From NCBI RefSeq assembly GCF_026745355.1, contig NC_079207.1:31450519-31514518 (forward strand): 64,000 nucleotides of DNA, in the 5' to 3' direction. The stretch comes from Beta vulgaris subsp. vulgaris. Its lineage: Eukaryota; Streptophyta; Magnoliopsida; Caryophyllales; Amaranthaceae. The first letter of the stretch is position 1, and each line of letters opens with the position of its first letter. The position numbers were made by a program, and so were the translations under genes. The notes below the pieces were generated by a model. It had not been told where the DNA came from, did no database searches, and was given only the letters and a program-made list of their open reading frames with translations. Of this stretch, positions 11,740 through 23,245 are shown piece by piece.

Positions 11740-13520
11740 TGATAAGATGGTGCTAGTGTGTCGTTAAGACACCAAAAATCGCTTTTCAAACAATATTTAT
11801 AAAATCTATAAAAGCAATTACTAAGAATGTAGTAACGACAAGTCAAGGGTCGATCCATAGGGAAAATGGGATTAATTAAGGTCTTTGGAGTCTAGATTAC
11901 CTAATTGAAGGGTTTTGGAGGATTTTTAAATGATTTGGTAACAACTAAGACTAACTGTTATCAAAGAAGAAAATAACACGAGATGATAAATTGGAAGACA
12001 CTAGACTTAAGGTTACTAGTATAGATCAAAGTGGAGCAACGATCACTAATACAATTGTGAAGGAAACAAGATGATTACGCAAGGTTTAGTTTTCCTCTAA
12101 AATACTCGAGTACTCTCTCGAATGGTCATTGAGAATGATCGCTTAATCAATCAACTAAATCCTCTCTCGAATGGTCTTTAGTCAATTGATTAAGAGATTC
12201 AATGAATTCGAAAAACCCCTAATAAAGGATCCCTTTAATTTCTACCCAATATCTTGGCCTAGAAATTAAGCTGATTGTTGGGGATGATAAAAGAGTTCAA
12301 AATTCGATTTAAGAACATTTGAATTTAAATTACCAAAGTATAAATGTGATCAATATCTATCCTAAGGCTCTAAAACACAAGGATCAATGCATAAAAATCT
12401 TTAGAACATTAGAATCACATTAACAATGCATTTAAACCCTAATCCATACTTTCACCCTAACCTTAAATAGAAAACTACTCACTAATCATAGATTCTAAGC
12501 AATAACATATGAAATCTATAACTAATCTATGGCTAAACATGAGTACGAGATAATTATCTAATAAAAATAACAATTTTAAAACTATAAAAAAGAAGATCTA
12601 ATGATATGGAGGAACAAATAATAAAAATGAAAAGAGAAAATAAAAAATGAAGACTTTGAAATCAATTGAATTACATGTACCCTCAATGTATAGAATTCAC
12701 AAGTTTTGATCTAAAATCTCCAATCTTAAACAAAAATTAATTGTTTTTCTCTCTAATGTAAACCCTACTAATAGTTTATGAAAACAGAGGAAAAAGTATT
12801 CCCCATAAAGTAATCAACTCCAATGTTTTAAAACACGCATTGCTTTCGCAGATTTAAATGGTGCAGGCGCACCGAAATTAGGTGCGGCCGCACCATTCTT
12901 CTGTCCTCCAATATGCATGCATCGCTGATAGGTGCGGGCGCACTATTGTACTAGGTGCGGGCGCACCTCAGAGTTGGTGTGGGCACACTAATTGTTCTCC
13001 TCTAGTCGGACAATTCAACTTCAAATGCGCATAACTCTTACGTTTTATATCCAAATTAATCTTATATCATTCGTTGGAAAGCTATCGAAACAGGATTTCA
13101 CCTCCAACTAGAATTACCTTCAACAAATTAGTGGTTCGAAAGTTATGTCCATTTCAAGTTCCCTGAATAAGATTCAATTGTGCAATGTGTTGCTTTGTGC
13201 GAACAGACATGTGGGATGGTGCAAGCGCACAATTTCTCAATGTGTGCTATATTTTCATTGCTTTCTTTGCCAATTTTACAACTCATAGCAATGTTAGGTA
13301 GTTCCACTTATATTAAGAACATGGCAAAACAAGGTAAGAGCAAATGTACTAGAAATACAGTCAAAATGATTGAAAATCTAGCAATTTGTCACTATGACCA
13401 AGAATAACCAAGTGAATGAAATAGAAGGGGAAAGGGAGAAGAAAGAGCGAAGAAAGGGGAGAAAGATGATCAAAATGAGCTAAAAATAGCCCATAAAGTG
13501 CGTTAGAATAACACTTATCA
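11740..13520 (-). mobile_element. LTR b of the Athila/Tat-like chain (1781 bp, complete)
   Basis: Ends are TGATAAGATGG on the left and cacttatca on the right, giving TG..CA termini and a 7-base inverted repeat TGATAAG. A PBS adjoins on the left and a polypurine tract on the right (13521-13535), so this one LTR serves as 5' LTR of internal region 1 and as 3' LTR of internal region 2. It carries the GGTGCGGGCGCACC cluster at 12860-12989. Confidence 0.82.
12860..12989. repeat. GGTGCGGGCGCACC near-palindrome cluster in LTR b
   Basis: Five units: ggtgcaggcgcacc, ggtgcggccgcacc, ggtgcgggcgcact, ggtgcgggcgcacc, ggtgtgggcacact. Order and spacing match LTR a. Confidence 0.8.
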
Positions 13521-14291
13521 AACTCCACCAAGCTTAAGACTTTACTTGTGGTCAAGTAAACCAATAATGAGAAAGAAGAAAGAAAAGGGGAGAAAAAGAT
13601 GAAAAAGAAAGACCATGCAACAACTAGCCTAAATGCTCTATATGCAAAGCTACAAATATTACATGCAAGCTAAATGAGTTCATACCAAAATTTAGTTGAC
13701 CAATCAAACAAAAGAGGAACGATGATTCGGAAGCAAAAGAGTGACTTAAGAGATCCAATGCACCAATCAACCGAGTGTTCTTAAAAACTAGGCTGTCTAA
13801 GAGTGATTTGTCACCCCTCTCCAATTCCAAGTCCCGCGTTTGAACCCTTCCTAAGGATGTTCTACCATAATATCTCGCCTCAACCACATTTTGATGACCC
13901 TCATCATAACTTGCACAAAATCTCACCCGCCACTACTGAATTGACCAAGACTAATCTAGAAGTCAAAAGGGACTTTATCAAGGTCGTAACGAGGCTAGGT
14001 TAAAGGTGTGGATAACAATTTAGGAATGTGGTGAAATAGGGTAAAGTGGAGTACAAACTAAGGGCAAAAACTCCCCGAATCTAGTCGTAACACCAACTCA
14101 AATCGAAATCTCGCACACAACTTTAATTCTCGCTTTGAATTTGACTTTTTGAAAATTGATTTCACTTTTTGAATATATTTTGCATTTTTCCTATCAATTT
14201 GCATTGCTCTCTTTTTCTTTTCATTTCAATACAAATGCAAATGAAACAATAAGAGCTTTCTTTATTTATTTCACTAGTGGAAAAATGAAGA

Positions 14292-14528
14292 AGGGCTGCG
14301 CTAAAAAAGGCATGTAGGGCTGCGCTTTTTGACAGCAGCCCTTTCAGTAGCAGCCCTTCACTTTTTAAGTAGGGCTGCGCTAGAAAAGCGCAGCCCTTAA
14401 GCTAGAAGGGTTGCGCTAGTTAGGAAAAAGCGCAGCCCTTCTAGCCCAGAAGGGCTGCGCTTGTTAGGAAAAAGCGCAGCCCTTCTGGGCTAGAAGGGCT
14501 GCGCTTTTTCCTAACTAGCGCAGCCCTT
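14292..14528. repeat. Palindromic GGGCTGCGC subterminal array, left end of foldback copy 1
   Basis: About ten occurrences of GGGCTGCGC or its complement GCGCAGCCC, arranged head to head as hairpins such as AGGGCTGCGCTTTTT...GCGCAGCCCT. Repeated binding motifs near the ends are normal in CACTA elements, but here they are arranged as inverted pairs. Confidence 0.85.
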
Positions 14529-14694
14529 CCTACCAAAAAAATAAAAAAAAAAAAAATTTTTTTTCGTCATTTTTTTTACTCATAATCTCACATTTTCTGA
14601 AATTAAACAGAAGAGAAGAGAAACGAAACGAAAATACTAAACCCAAAACAATAAAAAGAATGAAACGAAAATGAAAAAAAGGAACAAAAACTAA

Positions 14695-15080
14695 TATACA
14701 AAGAGAAGTATACAATAAGTATACAAGAACATTAATCAAAACAAAGATGAAAATACAAGAAATTATATACAAAGAGAAGTATACAAGAACATTAATCAAA
14801 ATAAACAAAGAGAAGTATACAAGAATAACATTAATCAAAATAAACAAAAGAAGTATACAAGAACATTAATCAAAACAAAGAGAAGTATACAAGAACATTA
14901 AATCAAAACAAAGAGAAGTATACAAGAACATTAATCAAAACAAAGAGAAGTATACAAGAACATTATTAATCAAAACAAAGAGAAGTATACAAGAACATTA
15001 ATCAAAACAAAACAAAGAGAAGTATACAAGAACATTAATCAAAATATATAAACAAAGAGAAGTATACAAGAAGATTATAG
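14695..15080. repeat. Minisatellite, about 32-bp unit, in foldback copy 1
   Basis: Repeats of 'acaagaacattaatcaaaa' followed by 'caaagagaagtat', with small length variation, about ten to twelve units. The same minisatellite lies in inverse orientation at 50345-50705 in copy 2. Confidence 0.85.
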
Positions 15081-15514
15081 ATCTGAAAATACAAGAACTA
15101 CAACCTAATAATGTTTAAATACATAAAACAAAACCCAAATACATAATTTAAGGGAAAAAAAAAAATTTCGGAAAAACTTAAAATGGGTATTTGGAGGCTT
15201 AAACGAACTCGGATGGCTTAAAAAGCCTAAACGTCACAGCGAAGCAGTGTGTTTGACTCGTTGGCTCGTTCCGCTTCCGAAAAGGTATCACAATAGGCAA
15301 TCGGACTCCGTCGCCATGTTTAGTGCAAATCATTTCAAGGTTTTTGTCGCAAATGTTTATGGGAGTTTTTGAGAGAGAAGAGAGGATGAGAGAGAAGGAG
15401 GAAAGGAATAATGAGGGACGTGAGAGAGGAGAGAGAATGAGGGATAATATATTTGACGAATCCCCGCTCAATATTTCAAAGCCCGCGATTCCGAAATTTC
15501 AAATTTTTTCAGTG

Positions 15515-15775
15515 AAGGGCTGCGCTTTTTTAAAAAAGCGCAGCCCTACTAAGCAGAAGGGATGCGCTTTTTCAAAAAGCGCGGCCCTTCTTACCTACAG
15601 AAGGGCTGCGCTTATTTAAAAAAGCGCAACCCTACTAGTGAAGGGCTGCGCTTTTTTAAATAAGCGCAGCCCTTCTGCTTAGTAGGGCTGCGCTTTTTTA
15701 AATAAGCGCAGCCCTTCACTAGTAGGGCTGCGCTTTTACGAAAAGCGCAGCCCTTCCTGCGCAGCCCTTTATGTT
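15515..15775. repeat. Palindromic GGGCTGCGC subterminal array, right end of foldback copy 1
   Basis: Six consecutive hairpin units of 35-40 bases, of the form GAAGGGCTGCGCTTTTTT then AAAAAAGCGCAGCCCT, end to end up to the terminus. Confidence 0.85.
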
Positions 15776-17029
15776 TTTTCCCCTAGTGTTTCTTTTGCCT
15801 TTCTTTTTTCATAATTTTCTTCAATTTTTGCAATCATACACGCACATTAACTTACTTTCAACCAAAGACTTAGTAGCAAAACAACTCAACTCAACATAAA
15901 CTATACATGTACTCCACTTTGGGGAATGTTTGACCATGCCTAATTATGAGGATTAAGTAAAAATAGGATAGAAAGGCTCAAATGGGTTGAGAAGCGGTTA
16001 ATTATGTAGATATAAAATATTTTTGGCTTTTGACCTCCTATTTTTAACAAAAATAAACTACCTAAATCATTCTTCTATAAGCTCGGTCTTATGAAATCTT
16101 GGGGAGCTAAAATGCAAGTAACGAGCTAGGCAATTAGTGGTGAGGGTTATAAATGAGTCTTACGAGGGGTTCATCGCACAAGGGACAAGACAATCCAATC
16201 AACCAACTCGCCTAATTTCAAAAAGACTCTTCCAAAACTTATCATTCTCAAGGATCACCTAAAGTCACAACAAAGCTTCCAAAACCATCAAGTTAAGGAC
16301 AAGTAAGGTCTTCCAATCAAATTATGAACACTCTTAGAAACATATCATGCTTGCAACCAAATTAATCTAAATGGAAAAAAGAAGAAACAAAAAATAAGAA
16401 AAGAAAAAATTTTTGTTAGTTTTTTTTCTTATGCAAACCTAACATGGAAAATACACTAATATGAACCTTACTAAAGGAGGAGGAAAACAATGTTGATATA
16501 GAGACAACACATGCTAGCTCCTCCAAGATTAGTACAAACTCCGTACTTGGGGTTGACAGGCAAAGAGAAAGTAAAGGAGGAAGTAAGGGCACAAAATTAA
16601 GCAAAAAAAAATAATAGAAATCTAAACCAAATAGATTAGGAGAAATGTCTCATAATACCTCCTAAATAGTGCTCTTTTAGGATCTAGCTAGACTTTACCC
16701 TAAAAAATTTGACAAAGATCTCAATAGTTTTCATAAGCATTAGCACACATTTCACAATTGATCAAATAGATAAGAAATAAACCGAGAGCATGCACAAATT
16801 TTAATGCTTCTATATGCTTACCAAGAGATGGGTGACGAAGATAATGAAATTTCCGAGAGAATCATCGAAAGTATGAAGAAGAAACATCAAAGGGCACATA
16901 AAAAGAAGGACACCGTGAGTTCTTCTTTTTATGGTCCTTGCAAAATTTAAGCTCTATCATGTGCTTGATGACTTCCATTTGAGTCTTGTGAAGGTTTATA
17001 GAGGCAAAAGGCTCTTCCAATGGTGAAAC

Positions 17030-17460
17030 TTCAAGAGAGGGAATAATATGGGGAAGGAAGAAACTAAATCAAGTTTTCTTAAAAAAGGAATATCAAGAGG
17101 ACGAGTAGGAATAAAAGTCTCACAACCACTTGTTCAACATTATTAGACTCTATAGTGTAACCCTTCTCAATAAATGATTCCTCTACTATGGGGTTCTCGT
17201 CCATATCCCAATCATCATATTCATCGGTCATAGTCATACAAGAGTGGTTGATTATTAATAATTTCATAAAGTAGTATTTCCATGGTCCTTCTCATAGTGT
17301 CTTTAGATAGCCATCGAAATAAACTTCATGCTTCATGAAAGTGTTGGGATCGAAATTCACCATTATACATAGACTCCACCATTTCTCTTGTATGCATATT
17401 CGAACCGCCATACATCCCCTAACACATCTTCCTAATCTCAAGTCTATACTTACTTAGAAG
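17030..17460 (-). pseudogene. gag-like remnant in internal region 2
   Basis: This is homologous to 10940-11450 in internal region 1 and carries an internal deletion: the sequence jumps from near 17270 ('tttcataaagtagtatttcc') to text matching 11270 onwards. Only scattered pieces stay open (17079-17267). It is the same broken gag-like gene. Confidence 0.4.
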
Positions 17461-17714
17461 AGTATTCTCAAATCTCTAAATGTAACTCCAAAATGGTTCA
17501 TGCTCATAATAAGGAAAAAAGAAGTTTTTCAGTTTTTTAGAATTCACTTTAAAAAAAAAAAAATTAAATTATATAGAAAATCTTAGACTCATATAAACAG
17601 CACTTACCACATAAAATAAAAACAAGATAAAAAAAACCAATTAAGAAACGTAAAAAAAAAGAATCAATTAACCAATTTTAAACTTAAATAAACTTCAATC
17701 TATAGCACACTTTT

Positions 17715-17731
17715 CCCGGCAACGACACCAC
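17715..17731 (-). other. Primer-binding site of internal region 2
   Basis: On the minus strand TGGTGTCGTTGCCGGGA, closer than the 11717 copy to the canonical Athila/Tat PBS in its second half. It lies just inside LTR c (17734). Confidence 0.7.
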
Positions 17732-17733
17732 TT

Positions 17734-19342
17734 TGATAATATGGTGCTATGTGTCGTTAAGGCACCAAAAGTCGCTTTTCAAACAATATTTATAAAACCT
17801 AAACAAGCAATTATTAACGTAGTAAAGACAATTTGAGGGTCGATCCACAGGGAAAATGGGAGTAATTGAGGTATCTCTAGTCTACATTACCTAATTGAAG
17901 GGTTTTGGGGGTTTTTTTTTTTTAGATTAAATGATTTAATAACAACTAAGACTAACTAATATCAAAGGAGAAAATAACACGAGATAAAATATCAAATAGG
18001 AAGACACTAGAGTTAAGGTTACTATTAGTATGGATAAAAGCGGAGCGACGATCATTAATGCAATTATCCAAGGATTAGTTTTCCTCTAAAATACTCGAGT
18101 CCTCTCTCGAATGGTCCTCGAGAATGATCGCTTAATCAATCAACTAAATCCTCTCTCAAATGGTCTTTAGTCAATTAATTAAAAGATCAATTGAATTCAA
18201 TTTAAGAACATTGGAATTCAATATACCAAAGTATATATGTGATCACTATCTAACCTAAGGCTTCAAAACACCAAGATCAATGCATAAACATCTTTAGAAT
18301 ATCACAATCACATTAACAATATATTTAAACCCTAATCCACACTTTCACCCAAATCCTAGATAGAAAACTACTCACTAATCATGAATATGATCTAAATAAT
18401 AAAACATGAAATCTATAGCTAATCTAAGGCTAAATATGAGTAAGATATTAAATATGAAACTATAATAAAGAAGATCTAATGATATGGAAGAACAAAGAAT
18501 TAATATGAAAAAAGAGAATAAAAACTGAAAACATTGAAATTAATGGGATTAAATATACCTATAATGTGTGGAATTCACAAGCTTTGATAAAAATTTCCAA
18601 TCTTAAACAAAAATTAAGTGTTATTCTCTCTAATTTAAACTTTAATAATAGTCTCTCAAAACATAGAAAAAGCATCCCTCGTAAACTAATCAAGTCCAAT
18701 GTTTTAAAACACGCATTGCTTTCGCAGATTTAAATGGTGCGGTCGCACCAAAATTAGGTGAGGGCGCACCAGTTCATTTGTCCTCCAATATGTATCCATC
18801 GCTGGTAGGTACGGGCGCACCAACTGTTCTGCTCTGACTAGATATTTCAACTTAAAGCGCACTTAACTCTTTCATTTTAGATACAGATTAAGCTTATGAC
18901 TAGTCGTTGGAAAGCTATCAAAAACAGGCTTTCACCTCCAACTAGAATTAACTTCATCCGATTTGTGGTTCGAAAGAGATGTGCATTTGAAGTTACCTAA
19001 ATAAGGTTTTATTGTGCAATATGCTCCTTTGTGTGAGCTGACATGGGACATGGTTCAAGCGCACCATTTCTCAATGTGTGCTCTATTTTTATTGCTTCTG
19101 TTGCCAACTTTGCACCTTGTAGCCATCTACCCACCTATATTAAGAACATAGACAAACTGGGTAAAAACAAATGTACTAGAAATTCGGTCAAAAAAGGACT
19201 GAAACTCTAGCAATTGTCACTATGATCAATCAAGTGAATGAAATAGAAGGAAAAAGGGAGAAGAAAGAGGGAAGAAGGGGAAGACATACGATCAAAAGGG
19301 GCTAAATGGAGCCTAAAAAATACGTTAGAAACGCACTTATCA
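17734..19342 (-). mobile_element. LTR c of the Athila/Tat-like chain (1609 bp)
   Basis: Left end TGATAATATGG beside the PBS, right end gcacttatca. It is the 5' LTR of internal region 2. Relative to LTR b it is shorter, including loss of the two right-hand units of the GGTGCGGGCGCACC cluster (three remain at 18736-18821). The sequence beyond 19342 (tatat) is not homologous to the internal region, so this is the outer edge of the chain. Confidence 0.8.
18736..18821. repeat. GGTGCGGGCGCACC near-palindrome cluster in LTR c
   Basis: Three units: ggtgcggtcgcacc, ggtgagggcgcacc, ggtacgggcgcacc. The cluster is two units shorter than in LTRs a and b. Confidence 0.75.
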
Positions 19343-19352
19343 TATATATATA

Positions 19353-19440
19353 CTAGAATTTTTTGCACGCGATGCGTGCTTGAATTTTTTTTCGAAACAG
19401 AAACTCGATTATCTTCGGCATAAGAGTCAAAATTTGAACA
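19353..19440 (-). mobile_element. 3' terminus of a minus-strand Helitron
   Basis: On the minus strand the sequence runs through a hairpin (GCACGCATCGCGTGC) and an A/T stretch to CTAG followed by T, the standard Helitron 3' end. It matches the plus-strand terminus at 20625-20716 in inverted orientation. The likely 5' end of this copy is near 20822, so other copies have inserted inside it. Confidence 0.7.
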
Positions 19441-19786
19441 TTTTAGAAAAAAAAAATTATATATCATTGAAAATTTCAGAAAATGTCATTGCAAACATAA
19501 TAATATTCTGTAAATGCGCGAATATTGTTAATCTAATCATGACCTCAAAAGTTATTAGCGTTTTAAATTTATTTTAGTTTTTTCCCTATTTTGTTTGGAG
19601 CTTCTCTTGTGAGTTATAAAAAATTTATTAGATCGTAGTATTGTGCAGTTATAAGCCCATAATCGAATTCGCTCAACCTGTATGATATATGTCACGAAAT
19701 ATATTTTTTTCTTGGCTGTGGGAACTGGATATAGTAACATCTTTTTGAGGGAAAAAAAAGGAGGAATACAGTTTGCCAAATATAGG

Positions 19787-20380
19787 CAACTATATAAGGG
19801 AAGGGGGGAGCAATGGTGTCCTCTTTTGAAACGCCTATTTTGCCCTCCTTTCCTTTCTAAATTACAAAAGGAATTACAAAATCAAAATTATCACTCAAAG
19901 AAAATTACCGAAAATAAATTTACAACACTCACTCACAAATCACTTAAAAGAAGAAGCTTTACAAATCACCCATACAATTGAGAAAATCACGTTATAAAAA
20001 TCACGCAAATCACTCAAATAATCAGGGAAACTTTATTAAAACTTAAAATTAAAATACAAACTAAAACTAGCTAATAACCTATAACGTCAATACATACAAA
20101 AACATTTACAAAAATTTACTTACAAATCACTATTCTCAAGAACCATTCACAATTAATGGTGGGTCATGATAAAAAAAAAAATTAGAGGTGTATTTGTAGT
20201 GAAATCAGAATTTAGAAGTTAGACAAGGAAAAAAATTATTTACTTTTTTATAGTGTTTTCTATATATAATGAAACTTTTACATATATTGGGACCTATTTT
20301 TTTCTATTATATAATAGCAATTAATTATCAAGGTAAAAAGGTTTATGTAAAATATCATTCAAGAATTAAAGTACAACATA
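19787..20380 (+). mobile_element. Helitron 5'-end-like segment and AT-rich Helitron interior
   Basis: The sequence from 'ctatataagggaagggggg' (about 19785) matches the Helitron start at 20381 and, inverted, the start at 20822. It probably marks a third copy of the family in plus orientation. I see no gene in it; no Rep/helicase motif is present. Confidence 0.5.
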
Positions 20381-20716
20381 TCTCTATTATATAAGGGAAG
20401 GGGGAAGCTATGGTGTCCCTGAATGAAGAGACTATGTTACCTCCTTCCCATTCTAAATTACAAATTCACTTACAAATCAAAAGGGGCTTGAAACAAAAAT
20501 ATCAAAAATATAATTATAACAATCACTCACAAGTCAACTAAAATCATAAAATTGCATAATTTACGTTAAGTACATAAACTAAACCAATCAAATTTTGCAA
20601 CTAAAAACAATTATACTTCGTATGTCTAATGTTCAAATTTTGACTCTTATGCCGAAGAAAATCGAGTTTATGTTTTGAAAAAAATTCAAGCACGCATTGC
20701 GTACAAAAAATTCTAG
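20381..20716 (+). mobile_element. Complete small non-autonomous Helitron (336 bp)
   Basis: It starts TCTCTATTATATAAGGG, is preceded by A and ends with the hairpin GCACGCATTGCGTAC, then AAAAAATT, then CTAG followed by T. These are the Helitron 5' TC, the 3' hairpin with CTRR, and insertion between A and T without target duplication. It is far too small to code for RepHel and depends on an autonomous partner. Confidence 0.82.
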
Positions 20717-20816
20717 TTTAGCAAAGTCAAAGATACAAACACTATTTTGTAATTTAGAAAGAGAAGGGGGCAAAATTGGCATTTCAAAAGAGGACACCAT
20801 TGCTCCCCCCTTCCCT

Positions 20817-20822
<6 letters not shown>
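20717..20822 (-). mobile_element. 5' part of a minus-strand Helitron
   Basis: Read on the minus strand, it begins ATAAGGGAAGGGGGGAGCAA as in the other copies and runs to 20717, where the 336-bp Helitron is inserted. The very first bases (expected TCTCTATTAT) merge with the TA microsatellite at 20817-20838. Confidence 0.6.

Positions 20823-20902
<80 letters not shown>
20817..20902. repeat. Compound microsatellite (TA)n(TG)n
   Basis: About 11 TA units followed by about 31 TG units without interruption. Open frames through it (IYIYIY...CVCVCV) are artefacts of the repeat. Confidence 0.97.
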
Positions 20903-20903
<1 letters not shown>

Positions 20904-23237
20904 CTGCTATACACTGGCAGAGCCACGGTTAATCATGGTGGGTCATTTGACCCACCATTATTTGTGGAAAAAGAAAGAAGTTCTGTTTTTCCTTTTTATT
21001 TTTATTTTTTAAAAAACCCAGATTTTCTAGCTTCTGGTGTGTCAAGTGTCAACCTCAAGGAAAAAGAGCAAAACTTATATTAAATGTCATAATCGATTGA
21101 TTGGAAGAAGAGGATATGACAGAACAGGAAAAACAAAAAACCCATGATTTGAAGTTTAGAGAACCAGAAATTCATAACAGAGAGAAAAAAAAATTGATAA
21201 TTTTTTTTTTGAAGAGAGACAATGGCAAGTTAAATGGAGGGGATAAGGACTATTGACTACCACGTGGGTTTGGGGTAATGTCATTTTTTACTCTTTTCTG
21301 GTTAGTCTTTCCTTTTGTTCTTTTTCTTTTGCACTCTCTTTTTTAAAGGGATCTTTTGTAGGCTATTTAGTAGTAGGCTTTTTAAATATGAATTGTTAAT
21401 TACTATATCAAATAGAGTAGCTTTACTTTTCAAAAATTTGGCTTTTTTTTTGTGGGAGGGACTAGACTTTTTATACAAGAGGTTATTAAATTGCAATGTT
21501 GGGCTTGCCTTTTTTTAGATATATATTTCATAACATAAGGGATGTTACATTTAATTTATATAATGTTGAGTATATTTTTAATTTTTTCTTTTTATTTGCA
21601 ATATTGATGTATGACACAAGAATTTAGAAAAGAAAATAAAAAGTGAAAAAAAGACCTTGCTCCCACTTACTAGGAGAAAGAAAGGGAGAATATATTGTCA
21701 GAAAAAAGTCAATGTTGCAAGTACTATGCAACTTTTTAAAATGAAAAATGGTGTAAGTAAAAAACATCAAAAAAGTAATAACTAATGGAATTTCTCATAT
21801 GGAACAAATTTAAGAAAAGATCTTGTTGAATTCATAATATTTAGTACAAAAATTTAATAGCATTTGAAAAAACATAAGATAAAAATTACGACATGGCAAT
21901 TGCGATGCAGTCTATCGTCAACTTCTTCGTACGGACTCCGCTACCAATTAATGGATTCGACACACACACACACAATACACACAAAACAACCCCCCACCCA
22001 CACACACATATAAATCCTCTAAGGTAGGCACAATTTTTTTTCCTCCCATTAGCATAATTGTAAAAAAATGACGATAAATTGGTAAATAAATAAAGTAAGT
22101 TTTCTTAAATTAAAAAAGAGGATAAAAGTAGATATTACTTTATGCAATTTCAGTATTTATATTGTTGTACAAAAAATATCAAATGTTGTATATAAAACTA
22201 TAATATTGCATAAGAAATGATGAATGTTGTATAAAAATGGGTAAAGTTTGCCCATGATATGAGCAGATTTGTGTTCCTTTGAATACTAGGAAAAAATTAG
22301 GGATTAGAAAACAAAACCTCATTAGGTAGTTGTTTTCCAAAAGTGAACATTAATAGGTAGTGTAATATTCCTTTATTATAAATATAAGATGTGTTTCAAT
22401 GTATTAATATTTTTTCAATTTTACAATTAGTAAGTGATAATTATTTTAAATAGGTAGTGAAAATAATTTTTTCAATAAAGTGTGTATTCTAAATTGACTA
22501 ATTAATTAAGCTATAGAGTAAGATTTTATAAAATTTGAAACCATATCCATCTACATTACTAATTCTCCATGTTATAGGTATTAATAGGCAGGTCGTAAAC
22601 AAATACAACATAAATTCCTCAAATACAATGTGCACTAGCGGCAAATCTATCTACCTTATAAAAAGTGGGGTCGCCTGTCCCAACTTAAATTGGTAAAAAT
22701 CATGAAATTTTAGTTTTTAAATTAATTTATTTTATTAAAAAATTTTTTAAAAATTGACAATTTCGCTCTAATAAAATTTAATAATTACTTTGTAACCCTA
22801 AATTTTTTTTTTTCTGAAATTGCCAGTGCTACGGTGTGCATCAACCATGCACCCACATAATGACATTATTTGAACAAATAAATTTGAACTTCAATGCGAA
22901 TCATTGATATCTAAGGTGCACTACCAGTTTACCACCATGGACCACCTCATATAAGCCTCGGGAAAAGTAAAGAGCACAATGTGTATCAAGCATGCACTCA
23001 AACAAAAATATGCATTATTATGAATAAGTTCAGGGGAAATAGTTAAGAGTAAGTCTAAAGTGAAGCAAAAAAATATTTGAGTACCCCACTTTCCTTGACA
23101 GGCTTCCATTGTACCGATGAGCGGTTCAACCCGGCAAGAACCATTCATACCCGAATGTCAATTGTTTTTTCGGTAAGAGGTATATATGGTTATTTGGTCT
23201 GGTGGGTTGCGCATGCTTTCAGAATTTATTATGCACA
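20903..23237. other. AT-rich spacer without recognisable gene
   Basis: I see only short open frames, a CA-rich stretch (21960-22010) and a palindrome TGGTGGGTCATTTGACCCACC (about 20937-20957). Nothing supports a gene. Confidence 0.5.
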
Positions 23238-23245
23238 CATGCAAG

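Larger units (their letters stand above)
14272..15788 (+). mobile_element. GGGCTGCGC foldback: non-autonomous CACTA-like element, copy 1 (1517 bp)
   Basis: Ends are CACTAGTGGAAAAATG and, in reverse complement, CACTAGGGGAAAAAAC; flanking 3-bp duplication TTT at 14269-14271 and 15789-15791. CACTA-form termini and a 3-bp target duplication place it with CACTA transposons. Both ends are packed with palindromic units of AAGGGCTGCGCTTTT and its complement, separated by short A/T loops. The interior holds a minisatellite and a short unrecognised coding-like segment (15199-15471, minus), but no transposase. A second copy lies inverted at 49655-51046. Confidence 0.88.
13521..17733 (-). mobile_element. 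Internal region 2 of the Athila/Tat-like chain, carrying a foldback insertion
   Basis: It is homologous to internal region 1 along its length and interrupted at 14272-15788 by a GGGCTGCGC foldback element. Without the insert it is about 2.7 kb. A polypurine tract lies at 13521-13535 and a PBS at about 17715-17731 (TGGTGTCGTTGCCGGGA on the minus strand). No pol motifs were found. Confidence 0.7.

Noticed and set aside
14695..15080. Regular about 32-bp repeats, superficially like a CRISPR array (also 50345-50705)
   Set aside because: Units are directly adjacent with no unique spacers, lie inside a plant transposon, and there are no cas genes. It is a minisatellite.
20697..21083. Open frame of 128 codons on the plus strand
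   Set aside because: It runs through the TA/TG microsatellite and Helitron end; the protein is a simple-repeat artefact.
22640..22860. Possible Helitron start 'tctatctaccttataaaaag'
   Set aside because: No matching hairpin plus CTRR end was found downstream, and the start is not the same family as the 20-kb cluster.
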